Shown here: piece after piece, positions 1 through 9,511 of the stretch
Position numbering within the stretch: the stretch's first letter is position 1
Layout of the letters: the number at the start of each line of letters is the position of its first letter
Origin: Diplonema japonicum
Lineage: Eukaryota > Euglenozoa > Diplonemea > Diplonemida > Diplonemidae
Length of the DNA stretch: 64,000 nucleotides
Assembly (NCBI GenBank): GCA_964019335.1
Contig: OZ025684.1
Coordinates: 525,038-589,037, forward strand
Reading direction: 5' to 3'
Position numbers and translations under genes: made by a program
The notes under the pieces: generated by a model
Told to the model about the DNA's origin: nothing
Seen by the model: the letters and a program-made list of their open reading frames with translations, nothing else
Databases searched by the model: none

Positions 1-566
1 TCCTGAAATGAGGGTTCATTCATCATGTGAGGACTTATAGTTCAGTCGTGCTGAGAGAGAAGGAGGAAAACAGAAAGGGAAGAACCCCTCGCTTCATAAA
101 GTTGCCTTATCTATATGATCGGTAAGGTGAGACTCTGCAGGAAGGAATAGGGTGTACTTTCTCCTTTCAAGGGGGGAAATGCGGAGAGAGCATACATCAC
201 CCCTCAAGGCTATGATGGTGGAGAAACCGATTTTTTTTGGGGGGAAATAAAACGAAATGATCCCACATTTCTCGCTTTCATAGCCGGGAGGAGTGGGGGG
301 GGGGGGGGGGAGCAAAAAGTTTTGAGTGAACGGATCGATCATTCCCCCTTTTCTTTTCCGTTCGATCTTTAATAAAAATACCCCGCTCTTGCCAGGGCCT
401 AAATTCAAAAATTATTGTCCGAAACCAAGTTCTGGTTTTTGTCTGGATGCGCTCTATGCGGGGGTGGGGAGGGGGGGTTGTTTTAATGGTTCAAAAAGGT
501 TTCCTTTCTTCTTTTTTTTTTTTTTCTTCTCTTTTTTTTATAAACAATTAACTGACTTGTTGTGTG

Positions 567-608
<42 letters not shown>

Positions 609-1084
609 ACACACACACACCCCTTAGAAAGGGCGGGTGGGGATCAATATTAGAAAATTGGTGTGCGGGGTGCTCAGCTCGTAACAGCATGGTTGTTCAC
701 ATATATAGGATGTGGCCCAAGTTACTGCATCCCTCACCTGCTGTGCATCTTATGGCATGTGAGGGACGATGACGGGTGGTCCTTCAGCTTTATTATCGCT
801 GGGCTTTCAGCACCTCTTCTTGCCAGGGGGGCTAAGGGAAACGCCAAGCCAGTATATGTATTTAAAAAAAAAAAAAAGGGAGACGAAAAGAAGCAGGAAA
901 ACTCTGAACACCGTGGGTCGACTTTTCTTCCTTTTCCGTTCCCCTTCAGTATTTTCAAACAAAAAGAGAGCACAAAAAATAAAACTTTAAAACGTTTGCA
1001 ATTCCATCCCACAGGGGGCCCTCTCGTCACCCTTACTTTATTCATAATATTCATCGTTCGAAGCCCATCCCTACCAACCTGTAC
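1..1084. other. Intergenic, low complexity, no gene recognised
   Basis: No open frame here looks like a protein. The stretch holds a G run near 297-310, a mixed T tract near 511-540, an A tract of about 36 bases (571-606) followed by a short (CA)n run, and another A tract near 863-877. It lies downstream of the minus-strand sulfatase gene, so it probably includes that gene's 3' UTR. Confidence 0.6.
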
Positions 1085-2713
1085 CTAGTAAGGGTTGGTC
1101 CTGCAGCATTGAGGGAGTTTCGTGGGGTCGCTACCCTGCTTGCAAGAAGCATGACAGCAAGGTTGCGACATGAGGTCGGTGCCGTGGATTTGAGACGGGC
1201 CGAAGAGGCCAGGGGAGGCAAGGAAATCTACCTTGAGCTGTGTGATGTGGTCGACAATGTACTTGTACATGGGCTGCGTGATGTCGAGGGGGACGTGCTC
1301 GCCGTCGTCGTGGTGCAGGTTGAAGAGCAGAGGTGTGGCAAGGATGCCTGAGGAGTAGTTCCCTCTGCACGTGGGGACGAAGTAGTCGTCAGGGCAGTGC
1401 GAGCCAGTGGTGCGGTAGTGGACCTTCCACTCCCTCCACCTGATGGCGTTGAGGTTCTCAGGTCCCTGTATGTTCTTGTCAAGGTAGAAGAAGTAGTCAC
1501 GGACAGCAGCCCCCTCTGCTGCCTTACCGTCGGCTGAGAACAAGAAAGACGACATGTCAACAGAGTCGTACACCCTGTCCGAAGGGGGGGCCACTCCTAC
1601 GATCTGCAGCATGGTGGCGAAGAGGTCCATTGTCGAGGCGACCTCGCGTGTTAAAACTCCAGCAGCAACGTGTCCTGGCCACTTGATGATCCCGGGCACC
1701 CTCTGCCCGCCCTCCCACGTGGTACCCTTCCCGCATCGAAGGAGCCCCGCGTTGCCACCACGTTGAAGGCGTAACAGCGACGGCCCGTTGTCGGATGAGA
1801 AGAACACCAGCGTGTTGTCCTCGACGCCGCTCTCCTTCACAGCATCCAGCACGCTGCCGAGCGACCAGTCCAGCGCTTTGATCGAGTCGCCGAACATGCC
1901 CCTCTGCGTGGTGTTCCAGAACATCCTCCCCGCGTAGTCGGGGTGGTGCGTGTGCTGGAACGCGTAGTACAGCAAGAACGGCTTCCCGCTCTTCGCAGCG
2001 CTCCTCACGAACCCCACCGCGGCATCGTTGTACCAGTCGTCGAGCGTCGTGAGGTTTGCAGGCTGCTGCATGATCTGCATGCTGTCTGCCGTCCCGTTGA
2101 ACAAGGGGATCTGCACAGAGTCCTGCCCCGTGAGGCGGTACATCTTCATGTCCTCGTCGTAGATGGGTGTCGTGGTGTGCATGGGCTCCGGGTTCGTCCC
2201 TGGGAAGCACGGCAGACCGGGGGTGCCTTCAGGGTTGTAGAAGCACAGGTTAGGGTCAGGCATGTCGTGCGAGTAGGGGATTCCAGTCCAGCTGTCGAAG
2301 CCGTGCTTCGTGGGGATGTACTCCCAGTTCATTCCGACCCCCAGGTGCCACTTTCCAACCATTGCCGTCTGGTAGCCTTGCGTCTTGAGGAGGGACGCAA
2401 AGGTGGTCTCGTTTGAAGGAAGGCCGTACTGCGAGTACTGCACAAAGACGCCAGGCCAAACGCCGCTCCTTGTCTGGTACCTTCCTGTAAGCAGGCCGGC
2501 TCTGCTCGGAGAGCACACAGGGGAAGAGGTGTACATGTTGGCAAACTTCATCCCTTCAGACGCAAGCTTGTCAACATTGGGGGTGTCGCTCATGGGGTGC
2601 CCGTAGCACCCGAGGTCGCCGTAGCCGAGATCGTCAGCATAGAAAACGACGAAGTTGGGCTTCGCAGCAGATGCAGCAGCTGCGCAAAGCAGCACCATGG
2701 ATGCGGAACGCAT
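1085..2713 (-). CDS. Secreted sulfatase (arylsulfatase / GALNS type)
   Basis: A 542-residue single-exon sulfatase that would hydrolyse sulfate esters, probably on extracellular or lysosomal glycans. Residues 1-17 form a signal peptide. The metal-binding pair is seen as ADDLGYGD (D27, D28). The formylglycine signature CSPSR is at about 67-71, followed by GLLTGRY; GKWHLG and SSDNGPS are further conserved family blocks. The C-terminal region is cysteine-rich. The ATG at 2713 was chosen because it starts the signal peptide; the open frame continues upstream only through an A-rich 5' UTR. A pyrimidine-rich stretch ending in ATTTAG (acceptor at about 2749) lies just before that UTR and is a plausible trans-splice site. 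Activity would need a formylglycine-generating enzyme elsewhere in the genome. The substrate cannot be read from the sequence. Confidence 0.93.
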   Translation of the reverse strand: MRSASMVLLCAAAASAAKPNFVVFYADDLGYGDLGCYGHPMSDTPNVDKLASEGMKFANMYTSSPVCSPSRAGLLTGRYQTRSGVWPGVFVQYSQYGLPSNETTFASLLKTQGYQTAMVGKWHLGVGMNWEYIPTKHGFDSWTGIPYSHDMPDPNLCFYNPEGTPGLPCFPGTNPEPMHTTTPIYDEDMKMYRLTGQDSVQIPLFNGTADSMQIMQQPANLTTLDDWYNDAAVGFVRSAAKSGKPFLLYYAFQHTHHPDYAGRMFWNTTQRGMFGDSIKALDWSLGSVLDAVKESGVEDNTLVFFSSDNGPSLLRLQRGGNAGLLRCGKGTTWEGGQRVPGIIKWPGHVAAGVLTREVASTMDLFATMLQIVGVAPPSDRVYDSVDMSSFLFSADGKAAEGAAVRDYFFYLDKNIQGPENLNAIRWREWKVHYRTTGSHCPDDYFVPTCRGNYSSGILATPLLFNLHHDDGEHVPLDITQPMYKYIVDHITQLKVDFLASPGLFGPSQIHGTDLMSQPCCHASCKQGSDPTKLPQCCRTNPY

Positions 2714-3399
2714 TGCTTTCTTTTTCTTTTTTTTTTTTTTTCTTTTTCCTAAATCCTTTGAGTGAAATTTAAAAGGGAACAAAACAAAACAAAAAAAAAA
2801 AAGAACAATAACATTTGCTGCTTCATAAACCACCTTGGCGTACGGGCACAAAAGAAGATGAGAAAGAAAGGGTATTTTCTTTTTCGAAAATAAAGAAGGA
2901 AGAGGGAATCAATGAATCGATGAAGAAAAATAGGAAGAAACCATCTTTTGATGGCAGTTATCGAGAGAAAGAAGACACGTACCTTTTTCGAATATAATAC
3001 CAAATATTAGTAGATTCAAATAAACCGCCTGGCGTATGAGCAACTCTCCAACAAAATAAGTCTTAAAATGAAAAAGAAGAAGAATTTTTATGACTTTATG
3101 TTTTTGTTATTCGCGCGAGCAAAAAAGGTCTTAAAAGCTGCGATTTTTTTTTTTTTTTTTTTCACTCGGCACAAGTCGCATATAGTCATAAAATCATTCT
3201 TTGAAATATAGTGGTCGGAGGTGTTTTCTTTTTTCGAGACTCCGAGACTTCTTGCAAAACTAATGACGTCGGCCGGACTTTAACTTTCTCTAGGATGTAT
3301 AAAAGAGGGGGGAGGGGAGGAGGGTAGTTAGTTAAAAATGAAAACACAGTGTTTGAGAATACTCTAAACCATTGTGTTGGGCTTGTTTCGCTGTGCCTT
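2714..3399. other. Intergenic: sulfatase 5' UTR and CA1 3' flank
   Basis: Contains the A-rich 5' UTR of the sulfatase (2714-2748), its probable trans-splice acceptor at about 2749, a T tract near 3146-3162 and a G-rich run near 3306-3326. No gene or structured RNA is recognised. Confidence 0.5.
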
Positions 3400-4461
3400 T
3401 CAGTTGGTCACTGGCTCATGCACGTCTTTCTCCGCCTTACCACCGCCACCACCGCTAGCACCGCCGACGGCAAGAGCAACACACGCCAGAAGAACAGCCA
3501 CACAGCCGATCACAAGGGCGGCGATCGCAATATTCCTGTCCTCATCGTCGTCGTCGTTGTTCGACGCAGAATCCTCGAAGGAGCGAACGTTCCTGGTGTT
3601 CAGGAGCTGCATGGGCCTGTTGTTCCCGAAGTACTGGAAGGTGCTGGGCTTCCACCCAAGGTTGTCCGCCACAACCAGCTCCTGTGTGAACATCATGGCG
3701 TTCCTGAAAGCCGTCAGCTGGGCAGTGCTCACCACACCCACCTCCTGCCTCACGTACCACTTCACACCCTCAGTGCAGGGAGGGGTTGTGAGGGACCCGT
3801 CGTAGGTGTAGAAGCGCCTCGAGGCAAGAAGCCCAGCGAAGTCGAAGCTGGTGGTGGTGGGCTCCGTCTGCTTGTTCACCGTGTACTCGGCGGAGGCGTT
3901 GGCGTAGTTGTCGAAGCCAGACATCGGGACAGTGGGGAGGCGGTCGAAGAAGCCGAAGTGTTCGTTGGGGGCGGACCCTGCGGTGAACAAAGTCCCCACC
4001 ACGAGGAGCTGGAACTTCTCGTTGGTGTCGGTGGTGTCCGCCAGTACGTGAACCATGTGCAGCTCGAGGTCATACAGCCCACCGCCGATCCCGTGCTCGC
4101 TGGGCGAGTGGAAGTGCATCTGCGCAAGGTTGTACCTCTTGTTCCCATTGTTGGGATCCAGGAGGTAGTTCCCATCGTTGTTCGTGGGGACCACCTCCAC
4201 GTTGTGCTGGTTGTTGATGAGGTCGAACCCCAGGGCCGCCGTGTAGTGCATCTCGAGGGGCTTCAGCCCAGAGTCAGCGGTCACCCCCTGGATGTTGATC
4301 GGCGATTGTTCGGTCCCTGTCTTGCACACAGGGTTCGATGTTGCGGTGTCCCAGTTCGAGGGACCCCTTGTGTCAACCTCACCGTACAGCCAGGGCTGCG
4401 TGTGGGTGGCTGCATGCACGGCAGCAAAGCTACTGAGAACAAGAGCGGCTCTGAAAGACAT
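3400..4461 (-). CDS. Alpha-carbonic anhydrase 1, membrane-anchored
   Basis: A 353-residue alpha-class carbonic anhydrase (CO2 + H2O to HCO3- + H+), predicted extracellular. It has a signal peptide at about 1-17, the N-terminal family block GTEQSPINIQG (about 49-59), and zinc ligands in QMHFHSPSEH and ELHMVH (H116, H118, H135). TTPPCTEGVKW is the usual late motif. After the domain come an acidic stretch (DDDDED) and one hydrophobic helix, IAIAALVIGCVAVLLA, that would anchor it in the plasma membrane, then a Gly-rich tail. It is first of three tandem copies (3.4-7.7 kb). Its last 400 or so bases of coding sequence are essentially identical to CA3. A long opposite-strand open frame over it is a codon-bias shadow. 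Confidence 0.95.
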   Translation of the reverse strand: MSFRAALVLSSFAAVHAATHTQPWLYGEVDTRGPSNWDTATSNPVCKTGTEQSPINIQGVTADSGLKPLEMHYTAALGFDLINNQHNVEVVPTNNDGNYLLDPNNGNKRYNLAQMHFHSPSEHGIGGGLYDLELHMVHVLADTTDTNEKFQLLVVGTLFTAGSAPNEHFGFFDRLPTVPMSGFDNYANASAEYTVNKQTEPTTTSFDFAGLLASRRFYTYDGSLTTPPCTEGVKWYVRQEVGVVSTAQLTAFRNAMMFTQELVVADNLGWKPSTFQYFGNNRPMQLLNTRNVRSFEDSASNNDDDDEDRNIAIAALVIGCVAVLLACVALAVGGASGGGGGKAEKDVHEPVTN

Positions 4462-4693
4462 GTTTGTTCTTAAGCTTTTGTTAATAATTGGCTGTGATGT
4501 GTGAAACAAACTTCATTGGTAGAGTGGAGGGAAAACAAGAAAGAAAAGCGGAGGGTATTTTGTGGCAAAGTAAGGTGTACATAGCGAAAGATGGGGCCAA
4601 CTATCAGCGGATAGGAAGCTGGGTGTACGAGAATAGGGGGCATAATGCTCAACATGCTTTGGTGGGCAACCTTGAGAAAGGTACCCGTTAGTA

Positions 4694-5863
4694 TCAGTTA
4701 TCTTCTGAAGTAGGCTCGGCAGCACCGCCCGTCTTGCCGTCCGGTTTACTGTCGACTGACCTGGCAACTGCGGCAGGAGGTCTGTGGTCTGCCTGTCCAA
4801 ATTCCAAGTCCGGCTTACTGGCATCACAACCACTGTTATGTGAACTACGGCAGAGCGCTGCGCTCGCAATGCATAGGGCCATCCCGCTCAGAGCAATGGC
4901 AACTATGATGCGTGTCTCTTCTTTGTCATCGTCGTCCTCATGCTCATGGTCGCGATCCTCCCCAGCATGCGAGTCCTCGAAGGAGCGAACGTTCCTACTA
5001 TTCAGAGGCTGTAAAGGCCTGTTGTCCCCGAAGTACTGGAAGGTGCTGGGCTTCCACCCAAGGTTGTCCGCCACAACCAGCTCCTGTGTGAACATCATGG
5101 CGTTCCTGAAAGCCGTCAGCTGGGCAGTGCTCACCACACCCACCTCCTGCCTCACGTACCACTTCACACCCTCAGTGCAGGGAGGGGTTGTGAAGGACCC
5201 GTCGTAGGTGTAGAAGCGCCTCGAGGCAAGAAGCCCAGCGAAGTCAAAGTTAGTTGTTTCCGTGCTCATGCGGTAGGCGTATTCAGCGGAGGCGTTGGCG
5301 TAGTTGTCGAAGCCAGACATCGGGACAGTGGGGAGGCGGTCGAAGAAGCCGAAGTTCTCGTTGGGGGCGGACCCTGCGGTGAACAAAGTCCCCACCACGA
5401 GGTACTGGAACTTCTCGTTGGTGTCGGTGGTGTCCGCCAGTACGTGAACCATGTGCAGCTCGAGGTCATACAGCCCACCGCCGATCCCGTGCTCGCTGGG
5501 CGAGTGGAAGTGCATCTGCGCAAGGTTGTACCTCTTGTTCCCATTGTTGGGATCCAGGAGGTAGTTCCCATCGTTGTTCGTGGGAACCACCTTCACGGAA
5601 TGCTGGTTGTTGATGAGGTCGAACCCCAGGGCCGCCGTGTAGTGCATCTCGAGGGGTTTCAGCCCAGAGTCAGCGGTCACCCCCTGGATGTTGATCGGCG
5701 ACTGTTCAGTCCCTGTCTTGCACACAGGGTTCGATGTTGCGGTGTCCCAGTTCGAGGGACCCCTGCTGTTCACTTCACCGTACAGCCAGGGCTGCGTATG
5801 AACGGAAGCACCGGCTGCGTGCACGGCAAAGCTACCGAGAACAAGGGCTGCTCTGAAAGACAT
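4694..5863 (-). CDS. Alpha-carbonic anhydrase 2, membrane-anchored
   Basis: A 389-residue tandem paralogue of CA1, with the same signal peptide (MSFRAALVLGSF), GTEQSPINIQG block, zinc histidines (QMHFHSPSEH, ELHMVH) and TTPPCTEGVKW motif. It differs from CA1 and CA3 at the C-terminus: a His/Asp/Glu-rich linker (EDRDHEHEDDDD) precedes a different transmembrane helix (IIVAIALSGMALCIASAAL) and a longer cytoplasmic tail rich in Asp, Pro and Ser. The catalytic domains are nearly identical, so function should match while the anchor and tail may give separate location or interactions. The start lies 17 bases after a CACCACAG acceptor at 5881, which supports this ATG. Only 232 bases separate it from CA1. 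Confidence 0.95.
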   Translation of the reverse strand: MSFRAALVLGSFAVHAAGASVHTQPWLYGEVNSRGPSNWDTATSNPVCKTGTEQSPINIQGVTADSGLKPLEMHYTAALGFDLINNQHSVKVVPTNNDGNYLLDPNNGNKRYNLAQMHFHSPSEHGIGGGLYDLELHMVHVLADTTDTNEKFQYLVVGTLFTAGSAPNENFGFFDRLPTVPMSGFDNYANASAEYAYRMSTETTNFDFAGLLASRRFYTYDGSFTTPPCTEGVKWYVRQEVGVVSTAQLTAFRNAMMFTQELVVADNLGWKPSTFQYFGDNRPLQPLNSRNVRSFEDSHAGEDRDHEHEDDDDKEETRIIVAIALSGMALCIASAALCRSSHNSGCDASKPDLEFGQADHRPPAAVARSVDSKPDGKTGGAAEPTSEDN

Positions 5864-5880
5864 GTTTGCGAAAGAATTTT

Positions 5881-5894
5881 CTGTGGTGGGTGTA
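5881..5894 (-). promoter_or_regulatory. Probable trans-splice acceptor of CA2
   Basis: Read on the minus strand, ACACCCACCACAG ends 17 bases before the CA2 ATG. The near-identical CCACCACAG precedes CA3 (AG at 7712-7713, 19 bases before its ATG). Similar sites are CTACAG before the DMT transporter (30580), TCTACAG before the 9511 esterase (9517) and CACCACAG before AP-1 mu (34796). Confidence 0.55.
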
Positions 5895-6491
5895 CAAGGG
5901 TAGGCACAAGCTGTTCATAATGCAACATGCGATACAACTGCTACCCTGGAGCATCCCTGATGCAATCAGGGGAAGCGATTGTGCCGTACGGGAGAGAAAA
6001 TAAACAAGTAAACAAAGAGAAGCCGCAAAGGGATCTTGAACAAGAACTGCATCGCAACGATCACAGGATTCTATAAAAATAGGCAGCCAGACAACGCGAG
6101 ATATCCCCATCTGACATAGGGAACACCGCACGCAAAAACAAAAGCGGAGGGAAAAATCAACGCTCCAAATCTCTAAACCCGTCAAATAAAGTCCAGGGAA
6201 GGTACCCAATTTTCCAGAACTTCTTCTGTTGGCACTTCAGATCCTCTTTTTTTTTCCTGTTTGCGTTGTACTTCTAAGAAAAACCTGGTGGGGGAATCGA
6301 TATCAAGGATCTATTGTATATTGAGACATTCATGACGTTTTAGAGATATGCGGCATAACGAAAAGGCTATAAAACAGCCGAAACAAATAAAAAAGTAGGA
6401 AGCCAGTGTTGGTGGCGCCCTGCAAGCACTGTCTACTTGATTACAGGACAAGCAACCTCCCGAAAGTGTTCAAGAGCTTGCCAGTGAGCAT

Positions 6492-6549
6492 CTACTACGT
6501 TCATGGCCTGCGGGTTTTTTTCTTACATCGCAGGCCTCCCACGTAGTAG
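6492..6549 (-). promoter_or_regulatory. Strong hairpin in the probable CA3 3' UTR
   Basis: The left arm is CTACTACGT-TCAT-GGCCTGCG (6492-6512) and the right arm is CGCAGGCC-TCCC-ACGTAGTAG (6529-6549), around a 16-base loop. This gives 17 paired bases with one symmetrical 4x4 internal loop. The position 76 bases after the CA3 stop suggests a role in mRNA 3'-end formation or stability, but a small non-coding RNA is possible. No known RNA family is recognised. Confidence 0.5.
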
Positions 6550-6624
6550 CTTATTTGAGTTGAAATTTGTGCTATGGTATGATATCACCAATAAATAGCC
6601 AGCTTGGTTGGCTCATCAGTTGTC

Positions 6625-7692
6625 TTAGTTCTCAGCCACAGGTTCGTTCACGGCAGGCACCGTGCCCTTACCACCGCCACCACCGCTAGCACCGCCGACG
6701 GCAAGAGCAACACACGCCAGAAGAACAGCCACACAGCCGATCACAAGGGCGGCGATCGCAATATTCCTGTCCTCATCGTCGTCGTCGTTGTTCGACGCAG
6801 AATCCTCGAAGGAGCGAACGTTCCTGGTGTTCAGGAGCTGCATGGGCCTGTTGTTCCCGAAGTACTGGAAGGTGCTGGGCTTCCACCCAAGGTTGTCCGC
6901 CACAACCAGCTCCTGTGTGAACATCATGGCGTTCCTGAAAGCCGTCAGCTGGGCAGTGCTCACCACACCCACCTCCTGCCTCACGTACCACTTCACACCC
7001 TCAGTGCAGGGAGGGGTTGTGAGGGACCCGTCGTAGGTGTAGAAGCGCCTCGAGGCAAGAAGCCCAGCGAAGTCAAAGTTAGTTGTTTCCGTGCTCATGC
7101 GGTAGGCGTATTCAGCGGAGGCGTTGGCGTAGTTGTCGAAGCCAGACATCGGGACAGTGGGGAGGCGGTCGAAGAAGCCGAAGTTCTCGTTGGGGGCGGA
7201 CCCTGCGGTGAACAAAGTCCCCACCACGAGGTTCTGGAACTTCTCGTTGGTGTCGGTGGTGTCCGCCAACGAGTGAACCATGTGCAGCTCAAGGTCATAC
7301 AGCCCACCGCCGATCCCGTGCTCGCTGGGCGAGTGGAAGTGCATCTGCGCAAGGTTGTACCTCTTGTTCCCATTGTTGGGGTCCAGGAGGTAGTTCCCAT
7401 CGTTGTTCGTGGGAACCACTTCAACAGAATGCTGGTTGTTGATGAGGTTGAACCCCAGGGCCGCCGTGTAGTGCATCTCGAGGGGTTTCAGCCCAGAGTC
7501 GGCGGTCACCCCCTGGATGTTGATCGGCGATTGTTCGGTCCCTGTCTTGCACACAGGGTTCGATGTTGCGGTGTCCCAGTTCGAGGGACCCCTTGTGTCA
7601 ACCTCACCGTACAGCCAGGGCTGCGTGTGGGTTTCGTCGGCTGCGTGCACGGCAGCAAAGCTACCGAGAACAAGAGCGGCTCTGAAAGACAT
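6625..7692 (-). CDS. Alpha-carbonic anhydrase 3, membrane-anchored
   Basis: A 355-residue third tandem alpha-carbonic anhydrase with all zinc histidines and the same signal peptide. It reads as a mosaic. The C-terminal part, including the acidic linker and transmembrane helix (IAIAALVIGCVAVLLA), matches CA1 essentially base for base up to about 7073. The middle of the catalytic domain (AYRMSTETTNFDF and flanks) instead matches CA2. This is expected from gene conversion among tandem copies. The very C-terminus (GTVPAVNEPVAEN) is its own. The ATG at 7692 was preferred over upstream in-frame codons because it starts the signal peptide and lies 19 bases after a CCACCACAG acceptor. Confidence 0.95.
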   Translation of the reverse strand: MSFRAALVLGSFAAVHAADETHTQPWLYGEVDTRGPSNWDTATSNPVCKTGTEQSPINIQGVTADSGLKPLEMHYTAALGFNLINNQHSVEVVPTNNDGNYLLDPNNGNKRYNLAQMHFHSPSEHGIGGGLYDLELHMVHSLADTTDTNEKFQNLVVGTLFTAGSAPNENFGFFDRLPTVPMSGFDNYANASAEYAYRMSTETTNFDFAGLLASRRFYTYDGSLTTPPCTEGVKWYVRQEVGVVSTAQLTAFRNAMMFTQELVVADNLGWKPSTFQYFGNNRPMQLLNTRNVRSFEDSASNNDDDDEDRNIAIAALVIGCVAVLLACVALAVGGASGGGGGKGTVPAVNEPVAEN

Positions 7693-7768
7693 GTTGTGAA
7701 ATAGAGTATTCCTGTGGTGGGTTGCTTTGAGTACTGAAAGTAAAGAAACACAATAAACAAAAAGCAAA

Positions 7769-8227
7769 CTATTCATCGTACTGCAAGTGGCGGGAGACGA
7801 GGTGCCAGCCATCGGTGGAGTGACTGTATTCATACTCATCATGAACATTGCCTGCACGGATCAGTGCACCAGGGAAGCCCGAGGAGGGAGTGGTGAAGAC
7901 AAAGAGCTGTGACTTGAGGACGACGCCCTCCTCATCGAGCACACCCTGGTCTGCCACTACTACGTTTGAGAAGTTGAAAAGTGGTCTGCTGCCCGTGTCG
8001 AGCATCTCAATGTCGCTCTTGACTTCATTAATCACACGCACCGCCCCCTTCACTTCCGCCGGTCGTTCATTCCCTTTCTGAGACACATACACCACTCTGT
8101 GCCCTAAGTGCTTCTTTAACCCCTCAAAGTTCCTCTCGTTCATCGCCAGCGCAATTGACGCATGGCACTGCTTCGCGCCCTCCGCACGGGCGAACATCGC
8201 TGCACGCTTTATCATGTGTGATGTCAT
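7769..8227 (-). CDS. NTF2-like / SnoaL-like fold protein
   Basis: A 152-residue protein that fits the NTF2-like superfamily: a helical N-terminus (CHASIALAMNERNFEGLKKH) followed by alternating strands and the typical ending YEYSHSTDGWHLVSRHLQY, in which a Trp-containing strand closes the cone-shaped fold. Members include scaffolds and small-molecule isomerases; nothing here fixes a substrate. The ATG at 8227 follows a pyrimidine-rich CACCTTTTTCAAG acceptor by six bases. An upstream in-frame extension has no recognisable signal peptide and is probably untranslated. It sits between CA3 and an esterase-like gene on the same strand. The fold call is by eye and moderately secure. Confidence 0.7.
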   Translation of the reverse strand: MTSHMIKRAAMFARAEGAKQCHASIALAMNERNFEGLKKHLGHRVVYVSQKGNERPAEVKGAVRVINEVKSDIEMLDTGSRPLFNFSNVVVADQGVLDEEGVVLKSQLFVFTTPSSGFPGALIRAGNVHDEYEYSHSTDGWHLVSRHLQYDE

Positions 8228-8416
8228 GTTGTTCTTGAAAAAGGTGTTGTAAGCAAGAAGCACGCGAAGTAGCGACCGAGATGGCAAGCATCGAAGATTC
8301 AAAAAGTGTGGGCATAAAGATGCAAACGAGGCCGCAATCACAATGCTCGGAAAGCTTGAAATAGAAATAGGAAGACCAGCAGAAAAACTCATGTGATATG
8401 CAATCACTCTAAACAC

Positions 8417-9511
8417 TCAGTGTTGATTGCACTTGGCATGTAACTTGACAGGGGGCTCACCGGGAGCTGTCTGGCAAGGGACGTGGGCTTCGGGGATAGC
8501 GTTCCAAGCGGCGAGGTGAGTAGTGACGTAGCTGCAGCGTGTGAGAGGCATAGGCTGCATGCCGCGGCAGATGTAGGCGAGGAGGATGTCTGCGAACATG
8601 TACCGCACGTTGCTGTCATAGTGGATCCCATCACGCGAGTCGTGCGGTGTTGTCCTCGGCACATGCACCATGTCCAGCACAGGCACATTGTGGCACGCAG
8701 CCGCCAGTGACAATGCTTCTCTGAACACAGGTACCTTCTTGTGGTGGTTGCACAGAAAGCATGGTGACGTCTTCGCACACTTCGGAGTGGCGTCTGTGTT
8801 CAGCCAGTGAGGCGGCACTACTACAAACTTCGCACCCGGCTTCATCCATCCTTTCACTTTCCCAATCCAGTCGCCCACCTTTTTGTAGAAGGCCTCCACC
8901 CCGCAGTGGTAGATCCCCATATCCCACATCCCGCTGTTCAACACCACATAATCAGCGCTGGCGACGGACGCCCGTGTGAGGGGGTGGTCGCGGAACATGG
9001 CCTGCTTATGGGGCGGCTCTTCATTCAAGGCGGGCGCCCAGAAGAATTCAAACCCTTGATAGTATCGTGGGCTGTGGTGTGCGTCGAACTCCTTTGCCTT
9101 CATAGTCAGGTTCTTCGGCACGCCATGGAGGAGCCCCAGCGTGTTCACGGATAACTCGCGCATGAGTGAGTCCCCGAGGATCGTCACCTTGACGTGCTTC
9201 AAGCATTGCTCTACCTCGCGACTGCTGAAGGCGTGTAAGTTGCACTTCTCAGGTAACCACCTGAACCTTGATGCGTTGCTCCTGCCTACCCGCCCTGGGA
9301 AGATTTCGTTGTTCTTGCTGCAGTCCATGTCATGTGGCACCTCCGTCCCGGACCCCACATCCAAGCTCTCTACCAAAGGCGCCTCAAGATCTTGCAAAAA
9401 ATGTCCTTTTGCATGCCGTTCCTCCCCCCCGCTCTCGCTGCCGACTCCCCAAATCAACAACAAAAATACTGTCCCTAGCGCTACAACGCACCTTTGCCCT
9501 CGGGTAAGCAT
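8417..9511 (-). CDS. SGNH / PC-esterase-like type II membrane protein
   Basis: A 364-residue protein with a hydrophobic signal anchor at about 9-24 and a lumenal SGNH-hydrolase domain. The nucleophile block is ILGDSLMREL (Ser115), a central block is VVLNSGMWD, and the catalytic pair is DGIHYD (Asp294, His297). This arrangement matches the PC-esterase / TBL / CAS1-like group, which add or remove O-acetyl groups on glycans in the Golgi; that activity is inferred from the family. Paired cysteines (CAKTSPCFLC) suggest disulfides. The start follows TCTACAG by five bases. A divergent relative lies at 41522-42886. Confidence 0.85.
   Translation of the reverse strand: MLTRGQRCVVALGTVFLLLIWGVGSESGGEERHAKGHFLQDLEAPLVESLDVGSGTEVPHDMDCSKNNEIFPGRVGRSNASRFRWLPEKCNLHAFSSREVEQCLKHVKVTILGDSLMRELSVNTLGLLHGVPKNLTMKAKEFDAHHSPRYYQGFEFFWAPALNEEPPHKQAMFRDHPLTRASVASADYVVLNSGMWDMGIYHCGVEAFYKKVGDWIGKVKGWMKPGAKFVVVPPHWLNTDATPKCAKTSPCFLCNHHKKVPVFREALSLAAACHNVPVLDMVHVPRTTPHDSRDGIHYDSNVRYMFADILLAYICRGMQPMPLTRCSYVTTHLAAWNAIPEAHVPCQTAPGEPPVKLHAKCNQH

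Larger units (their letters stand above)
5864..6624. other. CA2-CA3 spacer with hairpin and dispersed motif
   Basis: No convincing gene. It holds the CA2 5' UTR, a motif around 6410-6453 (CTGTCTACTTGATTACAGG and flank) that recurs near 47.98 kb and inverted near 49.38 kb, and a strong inverted repeat at 6492-6549, within about 130 bases of the CA3 stop codon and so probably in its 3' UTR. Confidence 0.5.

Noticed and set aside
3349-4473. Plus-strand open frames of 366-374 codons over the carbonic anhydrase genes
   Set aside because: They mirror the real genes codon by codon, recur with each tandem copy and show no domain; GC-biased codons leave the opposite strand open.
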